From contig JAGCYZ010000055.1 of assembly GCA_017960545.1 (NCBI GenBank), positions 1-48,730 of the forward strand: a stretch of 48,730 nt of DNA, written 5' to 3'. Both the position numbers and the translations under genes were made by a program. Position 1 is the first letter of the stretch, and the number at the start of each line of letters is the position of its first letter. Source of the DNA: Bacteroidales bacterium (GTDB taxonomy: Bacteria; Bacteroidota; Bacteroidia; Bacteroidales; UBA932). Under the pieces are notes generated by a model. It had not been told where the DNA came from and did not search any database. It was given only the letters and a program-made list of their open reading frames with translations. Shown in pieces: positions 23,853 through 33,680 of this stretch.

Positions 23853-26243
23853 ATGAAACCTGAGACCAAGAAGAAAATAACCAAGTGGTTCTGGATTCTG
23901 CTAACCGTTCCGGTGCTGGCCGTAGCGCTGCTCATACTGGCGGTTGCACTCTTCGCAAAGATCCCTTCCTTTGAAGAATTGGAGAATCCTGACAGCAAGC
24001 TCGCCACTCTGGTAATTGCCCAGGACGGAGAGGTCCTGACAACATTCCATATAGAGAACAGGACGTTCGTAAGCTATAACGAACTGTCGCCCCATATAAT
24101 ACACGCGGCCGTGGCAACAGAGGACGCCCGTTTCTACAGGCACTCCGGAATTGACCTCAGAGGTCTGGCCCGAGTATTCGTGAAAACCATCCTTATGAGG
24201 GACTCCAGCCAGGGAGGAGGTAGTACCATAACCCAGCAGCTGGCCAAAACCCTCTATCCCAGGACCGAGGTCAAGAGCAAGTTCCCCCTTGCCAAGCCCG
24301 CCCATATGGTATGGACCAAACTGAAGGAGTGGATCACCGCCGTGAAACTTGAGCGGGACTACACCAAGGACGAGATAATGGATATGTATCTCAACTCCAT
24401 CTTCTTTGGCAGCAACGCCTTTGGAATTCGCGCCGCTTCCGAGACCTTCTTTGGGAAACTTCCTGCGGAACTTACGGTGGAGGAGAGCGCAATGCTCATT
24501 GGAATGATCAACAAGCCTACCCGCTACAATCCTGCCATCAACCCGGAACTCGCCCTCCAGAGAAGAAACTTTGTGATAAGCCGTATGGCAAAGACAGAGC
24601 TTCCGCCGGAGACCGGTTTCCCCGAGGAGGACAGGGTGCTGACAAAGGCCGCCTCAGACTCCATCCAGCAACTCCCCGTGGTCCTTTCGTACGAAATCCA
24701 GGACCACAACGCCGGCATCGCCCCTTACTTCAGGGATATGATCCGCCGCGTAATGAACGCCCAGAAGCCAAAGCGCAGCAACTACTCCTTCCCTGAGGAC
24801 TTTGCGGCAGACTCCCTTGCCTGGGAGACCGACGACTTCTACGGCTGGCTCAACAAGAACAAGAAACCCAACGGTGACAGTTACAACCTTGACAAGGACG
24901 GCCTGCGCATATACACCACCATCAACTACAAGATGCAGAAGTATGCCGAAGAGGCCGTGGCCGAACAGCTGGGAGGCTACCTCCAGGCGGAGTTCCAGAG
25001 GGAGGCGCGCTCCAAGAGGCGCTATCCTTTCTCCAACGACGTGGACCAGGAGATAGTTGACAGGATAATGCGCCAGGCGCGCCGAAACAGCGACCGCTTC
25101 AGGCAGCTGCGCGAGGAGGGAATGTCAGAGAGCGAAGCTCTCGCAACCTTCTCCGAGCCAACCAAGATGCGTCTCTTTGCCTGGAACGATGCCGGATACG
25201 TTGACACCACAATGACTCCGGACGATTCCATCCGCTACTGCAAAGGCTTCCTTCGCGCCGCGTTCATGGCAATAGAGCCCACCACCGGCCACGTGAAGGC
25301 TTATGTGGGCGGCCCCAACTACAGATACTTCAAATACGACAACCTGCGCCAGGGCAAGCGCCAGGTGGGATCTACTGTAAAGCCGTTCCTCTATACCCTT
25401 GCCATGCAGGAGGGAATGACCCCCTGCGACCAGGTTGTGAACGTGCCGCAGTCCTTCATAGTGGGAGAGGACACCTGGACTCCAAGGAGTACTGACCGTG
25501 ACGAATGGATTGGCCGTACCGTAACCCTCAAGTGGGGCCTCACCAACAGTTCCAACAACATTTCCGCATACCTGATGAAACAGTACGGTCCTCAGGCAAT
25601 GGCCCAGCAGATGCACAAGATGGGCATCTACAGCCACGTGGACGAGGTTTACGCCCTTTGCGTGGGCTCCTGCGACCTGCCGCCGTACGAGATGATAGCC
25701 GCGTTCAACACCTTCCCTTCCAAAGGCGTTTACGTCACCCCTATGTTCGTGACAAGGATAGAAGACAGCCAGGGCAACGTCCTTGGAGAATTCACCAACC
25801 GCAAGACGGAGGCCATCAGCGAGCAGACAGCCTTCCTGATGGTGAACCTTATGCAGGGAGTGGTCAACTCCGGAACCGGAACCCGTCTGAGGTCAAGATA
25901 TAACCTCAAGGGAGAGATAGGAGGCAAGACAGGTACCACCAACGACAACTCTGACGGATGGTTCATTGGCTATACCCCAAGCATCACCGCCGGCGTCTGG
26001 GTTGGAGGTGAAGACCCTCAGGTCCACTTCGAGTCAATGGCCCTGGGCCAGGGCGCCAATGCCGCCCTTCCTATCTGGGGCCTGTTCATGCAAAAAGTGA
26101 TTGCAGACGGCACCCTTGGAATAAGCGATATGGACCGCTTCATCAGTCCACCCGGAATGCAGCTCGATCTCAGCTGCAGCGGCGCTGACTCCGATGCCGA
26201 CATCAAGCAGCAGAAAGAGGACGAAGATTACTACTTCCAATAG
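23853..26243 (+). CDS. mrcA: Bifunctional penicillin-binding protein 1A
   Basis: 796 residues. One N-terminal membrane span (about 13-33). Glycosyltransferase family 51 domain follows with EDARFYRHSGIDLRGLARV (catalytic Glu) and GGSTITQQLAKTLYPR. The transpeptidase domain has SxxK in GSTVKPFLY, SxN as SSNN and KTG as GGKTGTTND. It polymerises and cross-links peptidoglycan. First gene of a tight plus-strand operon (2 bases to the next gene). Confidence 0.97.
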   Translation: MKPETKKKITKWFWILLTVPVLAVALLILAVALFAKIPSFEELENPDSKLATLVIAQDGEVLTTFHIENRTFVSYNELSPHIIHAAVATEDARFYRHSGIDLRGLARVFVKTILMRDSSQGGGSTITQQLAKTLYPRTEVKSKFPLAKPAHMVWTKLKEWITAVKLERDYTKDEIMDMYLNSIFFGSNAFGIRAASETFFGKLPAELTVEESAMLIGMINKPTRYNPAINPELALQRRNFVISRMAKTELPPETGFPEEDRVLTKAASDSIQQLPVVLSYEIQDHNAGIAPYFRDMIRRVMNAQKPKRSNYSFPEDFAADSLAWETDDFYGWLNKNKKPNGDSYNLDKDGLRIYTTINYKMQKYAEEAVAEQLGGYLQAEFQREARSKRRYPFSNDVDQEIVDRIMRQARRNSDRFRQLREEGMSESEALATFSEPTKMRLFAWNDAGYVDTTMTPDDSIRYCKGFLRAAFMAIEPTTGHVKAYVGGPNYRYFKYDNLRQGKRQVGSTVKPFLYTLAMQEGMTPCDQVVNVPQSFIVGEDTWTPRSTDRDEWIGRTVTLKWGLTNSSNNISAYLMKQYGPQAMAQQMHKMGIYSHVDEVYALCVGSCDLPPYEMIAAFNTFPSKGVYVTPMFVTRIEDSQGNVLGEFTNRKTEAISEQTAFLMVNLMQGVVNSGTGTRLRSRYNLKGEIGGKTGTTNDNSDGWFIGYTPSITAGVWVGGEDPQVHFESMALGQGANAALPIWGLFMQKVIADGTLGISDMDRFISPPGMQLDLSCSGADSDADIKQQKEDEDYYFQ

Positions 26244-26245
26244 TT

Positions 26246-27001
26246 ATGTTGTACAGATATCGGGAAAAGGATGTCTTTTATGATGTGGCAGGGCAGGGAA
26301 GCCCGGTGCTGATGCTCCACGGCTGGGGCTGCGACCACCACATCTTTGACAGCCTCGTTCCCGTGCTGAGCGGGCAGTACTGCGTCTATTCCCTCGACTT
26401 CCCCGGCTTCGGAGCTTCCGATGAACCGGATTCAGTGTGGGGGGTAGAACTGTACACCGCCTTTCTGGAGGCTTTCTGCAAAGATCTGGGCATAGAGAAT
26501 CCAGGCATAGTGGCGCATTCCTTCGGTGGGAGGGTGGCGATACTTTTCGCTTCGCGCAACGCCTGCTCTAAGCTTTTCCTGATGGATGCCGCAGGGGTCA
26601 AGCCCCGCCGCAGCCTCAAGTATTACGCAAAGGTTTACTCCTACAAGGCCGCCAAATTCTTTTTCAACAAGATACTGCGGAATCCCCAGGCGTGGAACGA
26701 GCGCCGCTCAAAGGCAGGGTCCGCGGACTACCGCAACGCATCGCCTATGATGAAGGCGGTGCTTTCCAAGGTGGTCAACGAGGATCTGTGCCACAGGATG
26801 CCGCTCATCAAGGCGCCTACGCTGCTTTTCTGGGGCGAGGCTGACACCGCCACGCCGCTTTCGGACGCAAAGAAGATGGATTCCCTGATACCTGATTCGG
26901 GACTTGTGACCGTTCCGGGCGGAAGCCATTTCTCCTTCCTGGACAATCCGTTCCTGGCAAAGAAGGTGCTGGGCAGTTTCTTTAACGTTAATGAGGTATG
27001 A
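26246..27001 (+). CDS. Alpha/beta-fold hydrolase between PBP1A and MurF
   Basis: 251 residues. Alpha/beta hydrolase fold: oxyanion loop LHGWGCDH, nucleophile elbow VAHSFGGR (Ser), acid in LLFWGEADTATPL and histidine in VPGGSHFSFLD, so the triad is complete. Cytoplasmic, no signal peptide. Substrate unknown. Its stop overlaps the MurF start by 4 bases (ATGA), which ties it to peptidoglycan-precursor synthesis; I recall the same hydrolase-MurF-Ddl order in other anaerobes. Confidence 0.85.
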   Translation: MLYRYREKDVFYDVAGQGSPVLMLHGWGCDHHIFDSLVPVLSGQYCVYSLDFPGFGASDEPDSVWGVELYTAFLEAFCKDLGIENPGIVAHSFGGRVAILFASRNACSKLFLMDAAGVKPRRSLKYYAKVYSYKAAKFFFNKILRNPQAWNERRSKAGSADYRNASPMMKAVLSKVVNEDLCHRMPLIKAPTLLFWGEADTATPLSDAKKMDSLIPDSGLVTVPGGSHFSFLDNPFLAKKVLGSFFNVNEV

Positions 27002-28557
27002 TCACGGTTATCGCAATAGTCTTTGCAGTCTGTTTCCTTGCCTGCTGGCTTGCAGTGCTGCGCTATGACATACAGATGTTCCAGCAGAACTCCTACAGGC
27101 CGGAGCGATTCATCCCCTGGGCAAAGGAGCATATCCTTGGGCACTGGCGCTGGGTGATGCTGGCCCTGGCGGGACTGGTCTGGAACAAGTACCTGGCAAT
27201 CCTTGCGGCGGCAATAATGGGTTACTGCGCATACAAGGAGTACAAGACCAAGTATAAGATAAGCATCGCTTATACTGCCAGGGTGAAGCGCATGTATGTT
27301 ACCGCTCTGGTGTTGGGCCTGGCCCTGCTGTACCTTGCCTGGCGTATAGGCGGCCCGTATGTGTTCTTCTACACGGCCGTGCTCATCCTGGTGCTGGACA
27401 AGCTTCTGGTGCTCCTGGCAAACTGGCTTAATTCTCCAATGGAGAAGGCCATATCCCGCTGGTATTACAATGACGCCGCCAGGAAACTGTCCAAGTTCAA
27501 GGACCTGATAATAATAGGTGTCACCGGCAGTTACGGAAAGACCAGTACCAAGAACTACCTTTACCGTATCCTTTCAGAGAAATACAACACCCTCATAACC
27601 CCGGGGAACTTCAACACCCTGCTGGGAGTGGTACGCACCATACGCGAGCAGTTGCAGCCAATGCACCAGGTGTTCATAGTTGAGATGGGCGCAAAGCAGC
27701 CCGGAGACATAAAGGAGATATGCGACCTTGTCCATCCTTCCATTGGAATAGTCACTTCCGTGGGTGAGATGCATCTTGAGACCTTCAAGACAAAGGAGAA
27801 CATACAGAAAACCAAGTTCGAGCTTATCCGGAGCCTTCCTTCCGACGGACTGGGAGTAATCAACGCGGATTCCCAGGGCATTGCCTCCTACCGGGACATT
27901 CCCACCAACTGCCCCATTGTCCGATACGGAATTAAATCCCCGGAAGCGGATTACAGGGCTGCCGACATCCGTTACACCGCTTCGGGATCTGACTTTACCG
28001 TGGTGCACGGTGAGGAGCGCACTGAGATGCACACCTCCCTTATGGGAGAGTGCAACGTGCTCAACATCCTGGGCGCCGCGGTGGTGGCGCAGAGGCTGGG
28101 CGTCACCGGGCGCCAGCAGCAGATGGCAGTGGCCAAGCTGCGCCAGGTGGAGCACAGGCTCTCCGTGAGCCAGAAAGGCGGCCTCACCATTCTGGACGAC
28201 GCCTACAACTCCAACCCGGAGGGCGCCAGGATGGCCCTGGACGCACTTGCCGCGCTTGACCTCCCTGCGGGGGCTAAGCGCATCGTGGTAACTCCGGGAT
28301 TCGTAGAACTGGGGCAGAGGCAGGAGGAAGCCTGCGTGGAACTGGGAGAGAAGATCGCGCGAAGCGCCGATATCCTCATCATAGTGAACAAGCTGAACAA
28401 AAACGCCATATACAAGGGCGCCACGGGTGCCGGAATGTCCAGGAAGGACATAATATGCACCCAGAACCTGGCGGAGGCCGCAGCGGAACTGCGCCGCATT
28501 GCAACCCCGCCGGACGCCGTCCTTTACGAAAACGATTTACCTGATACATTCAAATAG
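26998..28557 (+). CDS. murF: Membrane-anchored MurF-type ligase
   Basis: 519 residues. About 140 N-terminal residues form three or four membrane spans (around 3-21, 52-78, 98-117, 121-141), absent from soluble E. coli MurF. The Mur ligase core follows: ATP loop GVTGSYGKTS (174-183), the carbamoylated-lysine/central region, and LDDAYNSNPEGARMALDAL, the MurF-type ligand motif. It should join D-Ala-D-Ala (or a related dipeptide) to the UDP-MurNAc-tripeptide. Placed directly before ddl, which makes its dipeptide substrate. It could be the only MurF or a second, specialised one. Confidence 0.85.
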   Translation: MITVIAIVFAVCFLACWLAVLRYDIQMFQQNSYRPERFIPWAKEHILGHWRWVMLALAGLVWNKYLAILAAAIMGYCAYKEYKTKYKISIAYTARVKRMYVTALVLGLALLYLAWRIGGPYVFFYTAVLILVLDKLLVLLANWLNSPMEKAISRWYYNDAARKLSKFKDLIIIGVTGSYGKTSTKNYLYRILSEKYNTLITPGNFNTLLGVVRTIREQLQPMHQVFIVEMGAKQPGDIKEICDLVHPSIGIVTSVGEMHLETFKTKENIQKTKFELIRSLPSDGLGVINADSQGIASYRDIPTNCPIVRYGIKSPEADYRAADIRYTASGSDFTVVHGEERTEMHTSLMGECNVLNILGAAVVAQRLGVTGRQQQMAVAKLRQVEHRLSVSQKGGLTILDDAYNSNPEGARMALDALAALDLPAGAKRIVVTPGFVELGQRQEEACVELGEKIARSADILIIVNKLNKNAIYKGATGAGMSRKDIICTQNLAEAAAELRRIATPPDAVLYENDLPDTFK

Positions 28558-28563
28558 CAGAAT

Positions 28564-29745
28564 ATGAAAATAAGTGTTGGTGTCCTCTTTGGTGGACGTT
28601 CCGTAGAAAACGAAATCTCCGTTGTAACGGCATTGCAGACAATTGAGGCAATGGACAAGGAGAAATATGAGGTAATACCCATATACATTGCCAAGACCGG
28701 CAGGTGGTACAGTTCGCCGGAACTCCTGGAACTGTCCAACTACAAGGATATGGACCGCCTCCTGCAGTCCAGCCGCGAGGTATATATGAAGCCCCTCTAC
28801 GGAGACAGGAACCTTTACGACAACTCCAACGGACTCTTCCGCCAGAAGCCGGTGGCCCAGCTGGACGTGATACTGCCAACCCTCCACGGAACCAACTGCG
28901 AGGACGGAACCATCCAGGGCGTGCTTGCCGCAATTGGCATCCCGTTCGTGGGCTGCGACGTGCTGTCTTCCGCCAACGGAATGGACAAGATCACTATGAA
29001 GATGATCCTTCAGAGCAGCGGCATCCCGGTGGTTGACTACGCCTGGTTCAACGACAAGAACTGGTATGCGGACAAGGATTCCGTGATTGAGTCCATAGAG
29101 AAGAAGCTTTCATATCCTGTTATAGTAAAGCCAGCCAATTCCGGCTCCAGCGTGGGCATACGCCCCGCACACAACAGGGAAGACCTGGTTGAGGCCATAG
29201 AGTACGCCTGTTCCTTCACCACAAGGGTCATAGTTGAGAAACTGGTGGAGAAGCTCAAGGAGGTGAACTGCTCTGTACTTGGAGATTACGAAGACTGCGA
29301 GGCGTCCGAGTGCGAAGTGCCTATGCGCAGCGGAGAGATCCTGACATACACTGACAAGTATATGAACCCCGGATCCAAGTCAAAGGGAATGCAGAGCCTC
29401 AAGAGGGAATTGCCTGCCAAGATTTCTGAAGACGAGACGGCCCTTATCAAGAGCCTTGCAAAGAAGACCTTCAGGGTGCTTGCCTGCGAGGGCGTGGCAA
29501 GGATTGACTTCATAAAGGACGAGCAGGACAAGAGGGTCTATGTGAACGAGATCAACACCATTCCGGGATCGCTTTCCAACTATCTCTGGGACTTCACGGG
29601 AACAAGTTTCCCCAAACTTATAGACAAGCTCATAGAACTGGCCTTCGCGCGCAGCCGCGCCGCATCGTTCAAGATAACTGACTTTGGCGGAAACATCTTC
29701 AAGTCAATGGGCTCAGGCGCCAAACTGGGCGGAATAAAGAAATAA
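28564..29745 (+). CDS. ddl: D-alanine--D-alanine ligase
   Basis: 393 residues. ATP-grasp ligase: N-terminal VLFGGRSVENEIS, the glycine-rich loop IVKPANSGSSVGI (serine triad member), omega loop LTYTDKYMNPGS whose KY tyrosine corresponds to Tyr216 of E. coli DdlB, and RIDFIKDEQ with EINTIPG at the C-terminus. The Ser/Tyr pair marks D-Ala-D-Ala rather than D-Ala-D-Lac ligases. Slightly longer than typical (about 310-360) because of inserts near the omega loop and a C-terminal extension. 6 bases after murF and 6 before prmC. Confidence 0.93.
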   Translation: MKISVGVLFGGRSVENEISVVTALQTIEAMDKEKYEVIPIYIAKTGRWYSSPELLELSNYKDMDRLLQSSREVYMKPLYGDRNLYDNSNGLFRQKPVAQLDVILPTLHGTNCEDGTIQGVLAAIGIPFVGCDVLSSANGMDKITMKMILQSSGIPVVDYAWFNDKNWYADKDSVIESIEKKLSYPVIVKPANSGSSVGIRPAHNREDLVEAIEYACSFTTRVIVEKLVEKLKEVNCSVLGDYEDCEASECEVPMRSGEILTYTDKYMNPGSKSKGMQSLKRELPAKISEDETALIKSLAKKTFRVLACEGVARIDFIKDEQDKRVYVNEINTIPGSLSNYLWDFTGTSFPKLIDKLIELAFARSRAASFKITDFGGNIFKSMGSGAKLGGIKK

Positions 29746-29751
29746 TCCCTG

Positions 29752-30654
29752 ATGCTCCTCAGCGCATTCATAGACCGTGGAATAGAGGCCTTGGCTCCGC
29801 TGTATCCCCAGCCCGAGGCCAGGCAGATGGTGCTTATGCTGTGCGAGGAGCTCCTTGGCATCAAGAATTACACCCACATTGTAAATCCAGAGTACGAACT
29901 GTCCGCGCAGGACGGAGACCTGCTGCTGGGGAAACTGGATTCCCTTAGCAGGGGGATGCCGTTGCAGTACGCGCTGGGCTGGGCGGATTTCTTTTCACTA
30001 CGTTTCAAGGTTACTCCGGCGGTGCTCATCCCGCGGCCGGAGACGGAGCTCCTTGTAAAGGAGGCTCTGGAGCAGGCCGGGCGCATAAGCCGGATGAGGG
30101 CAGCATACGGGAAGAAGGCGGAGAAGGTGAGGGTGCTGGACCTGTGCACCGGTTCGGGCTGCATAGCGTGGAGCATCGCCCTGAATCTGCCTGGTGCGGA
30201 AGTGGTTGCCACTGACATCAGCGCAGATGCGCTGGAAGTGGCGCGCACGCAGGACTTCGCAGCGGAGCTGAAGGCCCGTCAGGCCACGGCCCCGGAGTTC
30301 GTCCTGTCCGATGTCCTGGACACGGAGCAGGACTTCCCGTACGGGCCGTTCGACATAATACTGAGCAATCCGCCGTACATCCTTCCTTCAGAGAAGGAGC
30401 TGATGAGGCCAAATGTGCTGGATTATGAGCCGCATACGGCCCTGTTTGCCCCACAGGAGGATCCTATGCTGTTCTATAAGGCCATTGCAAAGTGGTCAAG
30501 GCGGTTCCTCTCTCCTGAAGGAAAGGGCCTGACGGAGATCAATGAGCAGCTTGCGGCGCCTGTGACGGAGGTTTTCCGCGAGGCAGGATACCCCAATACT
30601 GAGGTGATAAAGGACTTTTTTTATAAAAATAGGTTCGTCCAGTATTATAAATAG
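29752..30654 (+). CDS. prmC: Release factor glutamine methyltransferase PrmC
   Basis: 300 residues. N-terminal helical domain, then a Rossmann methyltransferase with VLDLCTGSGCIAWSIA and the catalytic NPPY (LSNPPYIL). Methylates the glutamine of the GGQ motif in RF1/RF2. Last gene of the PBP1A operon, followed by two hairpins. A 20-residue insert (GRISRMRAAYGKKAEKVR) lies before motif I. Not functionally tied to its wall-synthesis neighbours. Confidence 0.94.
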   Translation: MLLSAFIDRGIEALAPLYPQPEARQMVLMLCEELLGIKNYTHIVNPEYELSAQDGDLLLGKLDSLSRGMPLQYALGWADFFSLRFKVTPAVLIPRPETELLVKEALEQAGRISRMRAAYGKKAEKVRVLDLCTGSGCIAWSIALNLPGAEVVATDISADALEVARTQDFAAELKARQATAPEFVLSDVLDTEQDFPYGPFDIILSNPPYILPSEKELMRPNVLDYEPHTALFAPQEDPMLFYKAIAKWSRRFLSPEGKGLTEINEQLAAPVTEVFREAGYPNTEVIKDFFYKNRFVQYYK

Positions 30655-30662
30655 TGCATCTG

Positions 30663-30683
30663 AACGGCCTGGGAGCCGTTTTT
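30663..30683 (+). terminator. Terminator after prmC
   Basis: Stem AACGGC/GCCGTT with a 6-base loop, followed by TTT. Confidence 0.75.
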
Positions 30684-30693
30684 ATATAATTAG

Positions 30694-30725
30694 CCGTGTA
30701 CTTTTATGGTACACGGTTCTTTTTT
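30694..30725 (+). terminator. Second terminator after prmC
   Basis: Stem CCGTGTAC/GTACACGG (8 bp, perfect) with a 7-base loop and a TTCTTTTTT tail; stronger than the first hairpin 11 bases upstream. Confidence 0.85.
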
Positions 30726-30760
30726 GTTCACTTTGCAAGTGAATACTTAACTGCTTAACT

Positions 30761-31924
30761 ATGAAAACTTCATTAAAAATGCTGCCTTTGGCAGCGATCC
30801 TGCTGGCGGTATCCTGTGACGGGATACAGGGCGAGCAGGTTGCTGATGCATCACAAAGCGCCACCACCTTGCAGGAGGTGGCGCAGATGCTCAGTTCCCT
30901 GCCCCTGGACATCCGCCACTATTCGGAAGTGCATTCCGCGGTAACGGCATCCACCCTTAACGGGTATGACGAGGAATATACAATGAAGGATCTGTTCTCC
31001 GTTCCCGGAAGCGGAGTGGGGGACCAGGTCCTGGGAACAAAGGCGGGCGCAGAGTATCAGCAGCCCCTCAGGGACCTTATAAGGGATTATCTCTCTGAAA
31101 GGTACAGGACAAAGTCAGGGGAGGAAGACTATGCGGCCGTGGAACAATACATCGGAGGGCTCATAGAGTCCGACATACAGATTTACTGGCCTTTCGCTGA
31201 CAGTTGGAACAGCAGGGAGGATCCTGTGATTACTTTCAATCCGGGTACGGAGTCGGAGACCAACATAGGATATACCCTTGACGGGAAACAGGTGGAAGTG
31301 TCGGAGGCGGTTGCAAAGGAGCGTCCCGTGTGGGTGGTGAATGTAAATGACGACAGCTCATACACCACCTACGAGATGCTCCTGAAGCAAAACCCCGGCT
31401 GGGGACAGGGAGGAGACATTTACGTGGGAACAAAAGCGGAAGACGAGCCGGACTCGAAAGCCCTGAGGCTCAAGGATTTCAGGATGAGGCGCAATTACGA
31501 TTCCTGGTTCTGCGGCGCATCGGAATTCTTCATAAAATGCGGCTTGGTGGAGAACTTCAAGGCAAAGACGGAGGAGGACCTGAGGCTGTACGTGCCAACC
31601 ATCACGGACTTTATGATAGTGGTGAAAAGGCGCCAGTTGGGGGAAAAAGTTCCTTTCAATGTCCTGCTGGCATCGGAATGGACGGATCAGATGGAAGACA
31701 TCGCCTTTATGATTGCGGAGGATGACGGAGGGACCATTACGTCCTGGAAAGTGAACGGGACGCTCAAGGTCAAGTCAAAGACTTATGGGATTGAGATAGA
31801 ACTGCCCATACACAGCAGGGACGACATTGTGTGGAGGGGATGCCTGTCAAGGCGCTATCTGATCAACAACAGCGGAAAGGTGCAGCATTTTGGAGACGTA
31901 GATGTGACAATGGAGCTCAACTAG
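30761..31924 (+). CDS. Lipoprotein of unknown function
   Basis: 387 residues. The N-terminus MKTSLKMLPLAAILLAVSC is a type II signal peptide with lipobox AVSC (Cys19). The mature protein has no domain I recognise; it is rich in aromatic and charged residues with a strand-rich C-terminal half (WKVNGTLKVKSKTYGIEIEL), like many Bacteroidetes surface or periplasmic lipoproteins. Its 3' end overlaps the convergent U32 gene by 8 bases. Confidence 0.8.
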   Translation: MKTSLKMLPLAAILLAVSCDGIQGEQVADASQSATTLQEVAQMLSSLPLDIRHYSEVHSAVTASTLNGYDEEYTMKDLFSVPGSGVGDQVLGTKAGAEYQQPLRDLIRDYLSERYRTKSGEEDYAAVEQYIGGLIESDIQIYWPFADSWNSREDPVITFNPGTESETNIGYTLDGKQVEVSEAVAKERPVWVVNVNDDSSYTTYEMLLKQNPGWGQGGDIYVGTKAEDEPDSKALRLKDFRMRRNYDSWFCGASEFFIKCGLVENFKAKTEEDLRLYVPTITDFMIVVKRRQLGEKVPFNVLLASEWTDQMEDIAFMIAEDDGGTITSWKVNGTLKVKSKTYGIEIELPIHSRDDIVWRGCLSRRYLINNSGKVQHFGDVDVTMELN

Positions 31925-33680
31925 GCTTCACGGTCATCTCGCAATGCTTGCAGTCAAAGCCAAGGGCAAAGCGGCGTCCGTTGTTCAGCAGGAACAGAGG
32001 GCCGCTTTCCGCGGCTCCCTGGTGAACGGGGCAGAGGCCCAGTTCGTAGCGGATGCAGTACTTGCTTCGCATAAGTTCCCCGTTCACGGGAGCCGCATTC
32101 TCCTTTTGGACGGGGCCTTGCGGGCGGGGAGCGCCGCAGAGCGGCACCTTTCCGCAAGGCTGCTTGTCCAGCTCGGCAGCAAGGCTGCGGCAGAGGCCGT
32201 TGAGCGCCGATGCGCTCAGCAGCGGCAGGCTGCCGTCCGCGGTGAGGACTTCCGTGCCCGAGGGGCTGAAAACGTATGGAGCAAGGGTCTTTGAGAGTTG
32301 GCTCTGGAGGATGGATTCCATACGGGCCTTGTTCTGGGCGGACGGCCCTGGAGTTTCCAGGCAGGCAGTTGCGCTGCGGCCGTCCTGGCTGGCTGCGGAG
32401 GCTTCAACCTTGTAGCCCAGGCTTTCGCTCCCGCTTATCTGAAGGCTTATCCCAACAGGGATGAGCCTTTGGCACATATTGGCCTGCAGTTCTTTCTCAA
32501 AGGCCGCGTTGATGTTGCGGTAAAGGGTGTCTCCGGGCTTCAGTCCCGCGATGTTCTTGCAACGGATCTCAAAGCCGTTGCAGACATCGCCCCTGAAGCC
32601 GGTAATGCTGAAGCCGTCCACGAAGCAGAATCCGTCTCCGTTGTTCAGGGGAGAAACGCCCTTCAGCGGCTTTACGGTTATGCGGATGTTGAATTTGTCC
32701 GCGGGCTGTACGGACAGGACCCTGCCAATGCACTCTCCCATAGATTTGGGCGCATCCATAGAGGCCCATTTCCCCCTTTTGCCATCCAGGAACAACTGGG
32801 TGTAACCGCGGTTGAAGGTCTTGTTGCTGTCCGGCGAAAACCCTCCTCTGACCGTGCCAAATGATGCCCTGGCGTATTTGTCAGGGTATTTCTGTACCAG
32901 GCGGTCAAGGGCAAGGCTGTATTCGCGCACAACATTCTTCACGTAGGAGATGCTCTTGAGGCGGCCCTCTATCTTGAAGGAATCCACCCCGGCTTCCGCA
33001 AGGTCCTCCAGCCTGTCAAGCAGGTTGAAATCCTTGAGTGAGAGCAGAGCCTTGTTCCTTACCAGGATGTTGCCCCTGGAGTCCGCCAGGTCGTACAGGG
33101 AGCGGCAGGCCTGGATGCATTCGCCCTTGTTGGCGCTCCTGCCGCTTAAGGCTTCGGACAGGTAGCAGTCCCCGCTGTAGCCGGTGCAAAGCGCGCCGTG
33201 GACAAAGAACTCCAGCTCCGCGTCCGTTGCGGCAGCGACTTCCCGGACCTGGTCCAGGGAAAGCTGCCTTTCAAGGACGAGCCTTGAAAAGCCAAGGGAA
33301 TGGTATTCCCTGGCTTTGGAAGCCTCGCGCAGGGCGCATTGTGTGGAGGCGTGGAGCGGTATTGTGATGTCTTTCCAGGTGCTGATCACAGGGTCCCGCA
33401 CAATGAAGGCGTCCACGCCCGCCTCCTGCGCCCGGAGCATCATACGGTGAACTTCTTCCAGCTCCCCCTCCTCCAGCGTGACATTGACGGTGAGGAATAT
33501 CCGGGCGCCGAAGGTATGCGCGTAGGCGCACAGCCTTTCGATGTCGGAAAGGCTGTTGCCCGCATCCTTGCGCGCCCCGAATCCCGGGCCGCCTATATAC
33601 ACTGCATCGGCACCGCAGTCTATTGCCGCAATGCCGATGTCAGAGTTCCTCGCGGGAGCGAGAAGTTCAAGATATCTCAT
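31917..33680 (-). CDS. U32 peptidase-family protein, RlhA/YdcP type
   Basis: 587 residues. TIM-barrel U32 domain with ELLAPARNSDIGIAAIDCGAD, the family signature HGALCTGYSGDCYLS and cysteines at GECIQACRSLYD, then IEGRLKS. The extra C-terminal 250 residues match the DUF3656-bearing YdcP subgroup. Despite the peptidase name, the characterised E. coli members RlhA and TrhP hydroxylate 23S rRNA C2501 and tRNA U34 using prephenate-pathway products. Long subfamily favours the RlhA type. Start overlaps the stop of the TPR gene by one base. Confidence 0.88.
   Translation of the reverse strand: MRYLELLAPARNSDIGIAAIDCGADAVYIGGPGFGARKDAGNSLSDIERLCAYAHTFGARIFLTVNVTLEEGELEEVHRMMLRAQEAGVDAFIVRDPVISTWKDITIPLHASTQCALREASKAREYHSLGFSRLVLERQLSLDQVREVAAATDAELEFFVHGALCTGYSGDCYLSEALSGRSANKGECIQACRSLYDLADSRGNILVRNKALLSLKDFNLLDRLEDLAEAGVDSFKIEGRLKSISYVKNVVREYSLALDRLVQKYPDKYARASFGTVRGGFSPDSNKTFNRGYTQLFLDGKRGKWASMDAPKSMGECIGRVLSVQPADKFNIRITVKPLKGVSPLNNGDGFCFVDGFSITGFRGDVCNGFEIRCKNIAGLKPGDTLYRNINAAFEKELQANMCQRLIPVGISLQISGSESLGYKVEASAASQDGRSATACLETPGPSAQNKARMESILQSQLSKTLAPYVFSPSGTEVLTADGSLPLLSASALNGLCRSLAAELDKQPCGKVPLCGAPRPQGPVQKENAAPVNGELMRSKYCIRYELGLCPVHQGAAESGPLFLLNNGRRFALGFDCKHCEMTVKPS

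Noticed and set aside
28564-29745. Van-type D-Ala-D-Lac or D-Ala-D-Ser ligase
   Set aside because: The Ser in NSGSSVG and the omega-loop KY tyrosine are those of ordinary D-Ala-D-Ala ligases, and no vanH, vanX or vanS/R-like gene is near.
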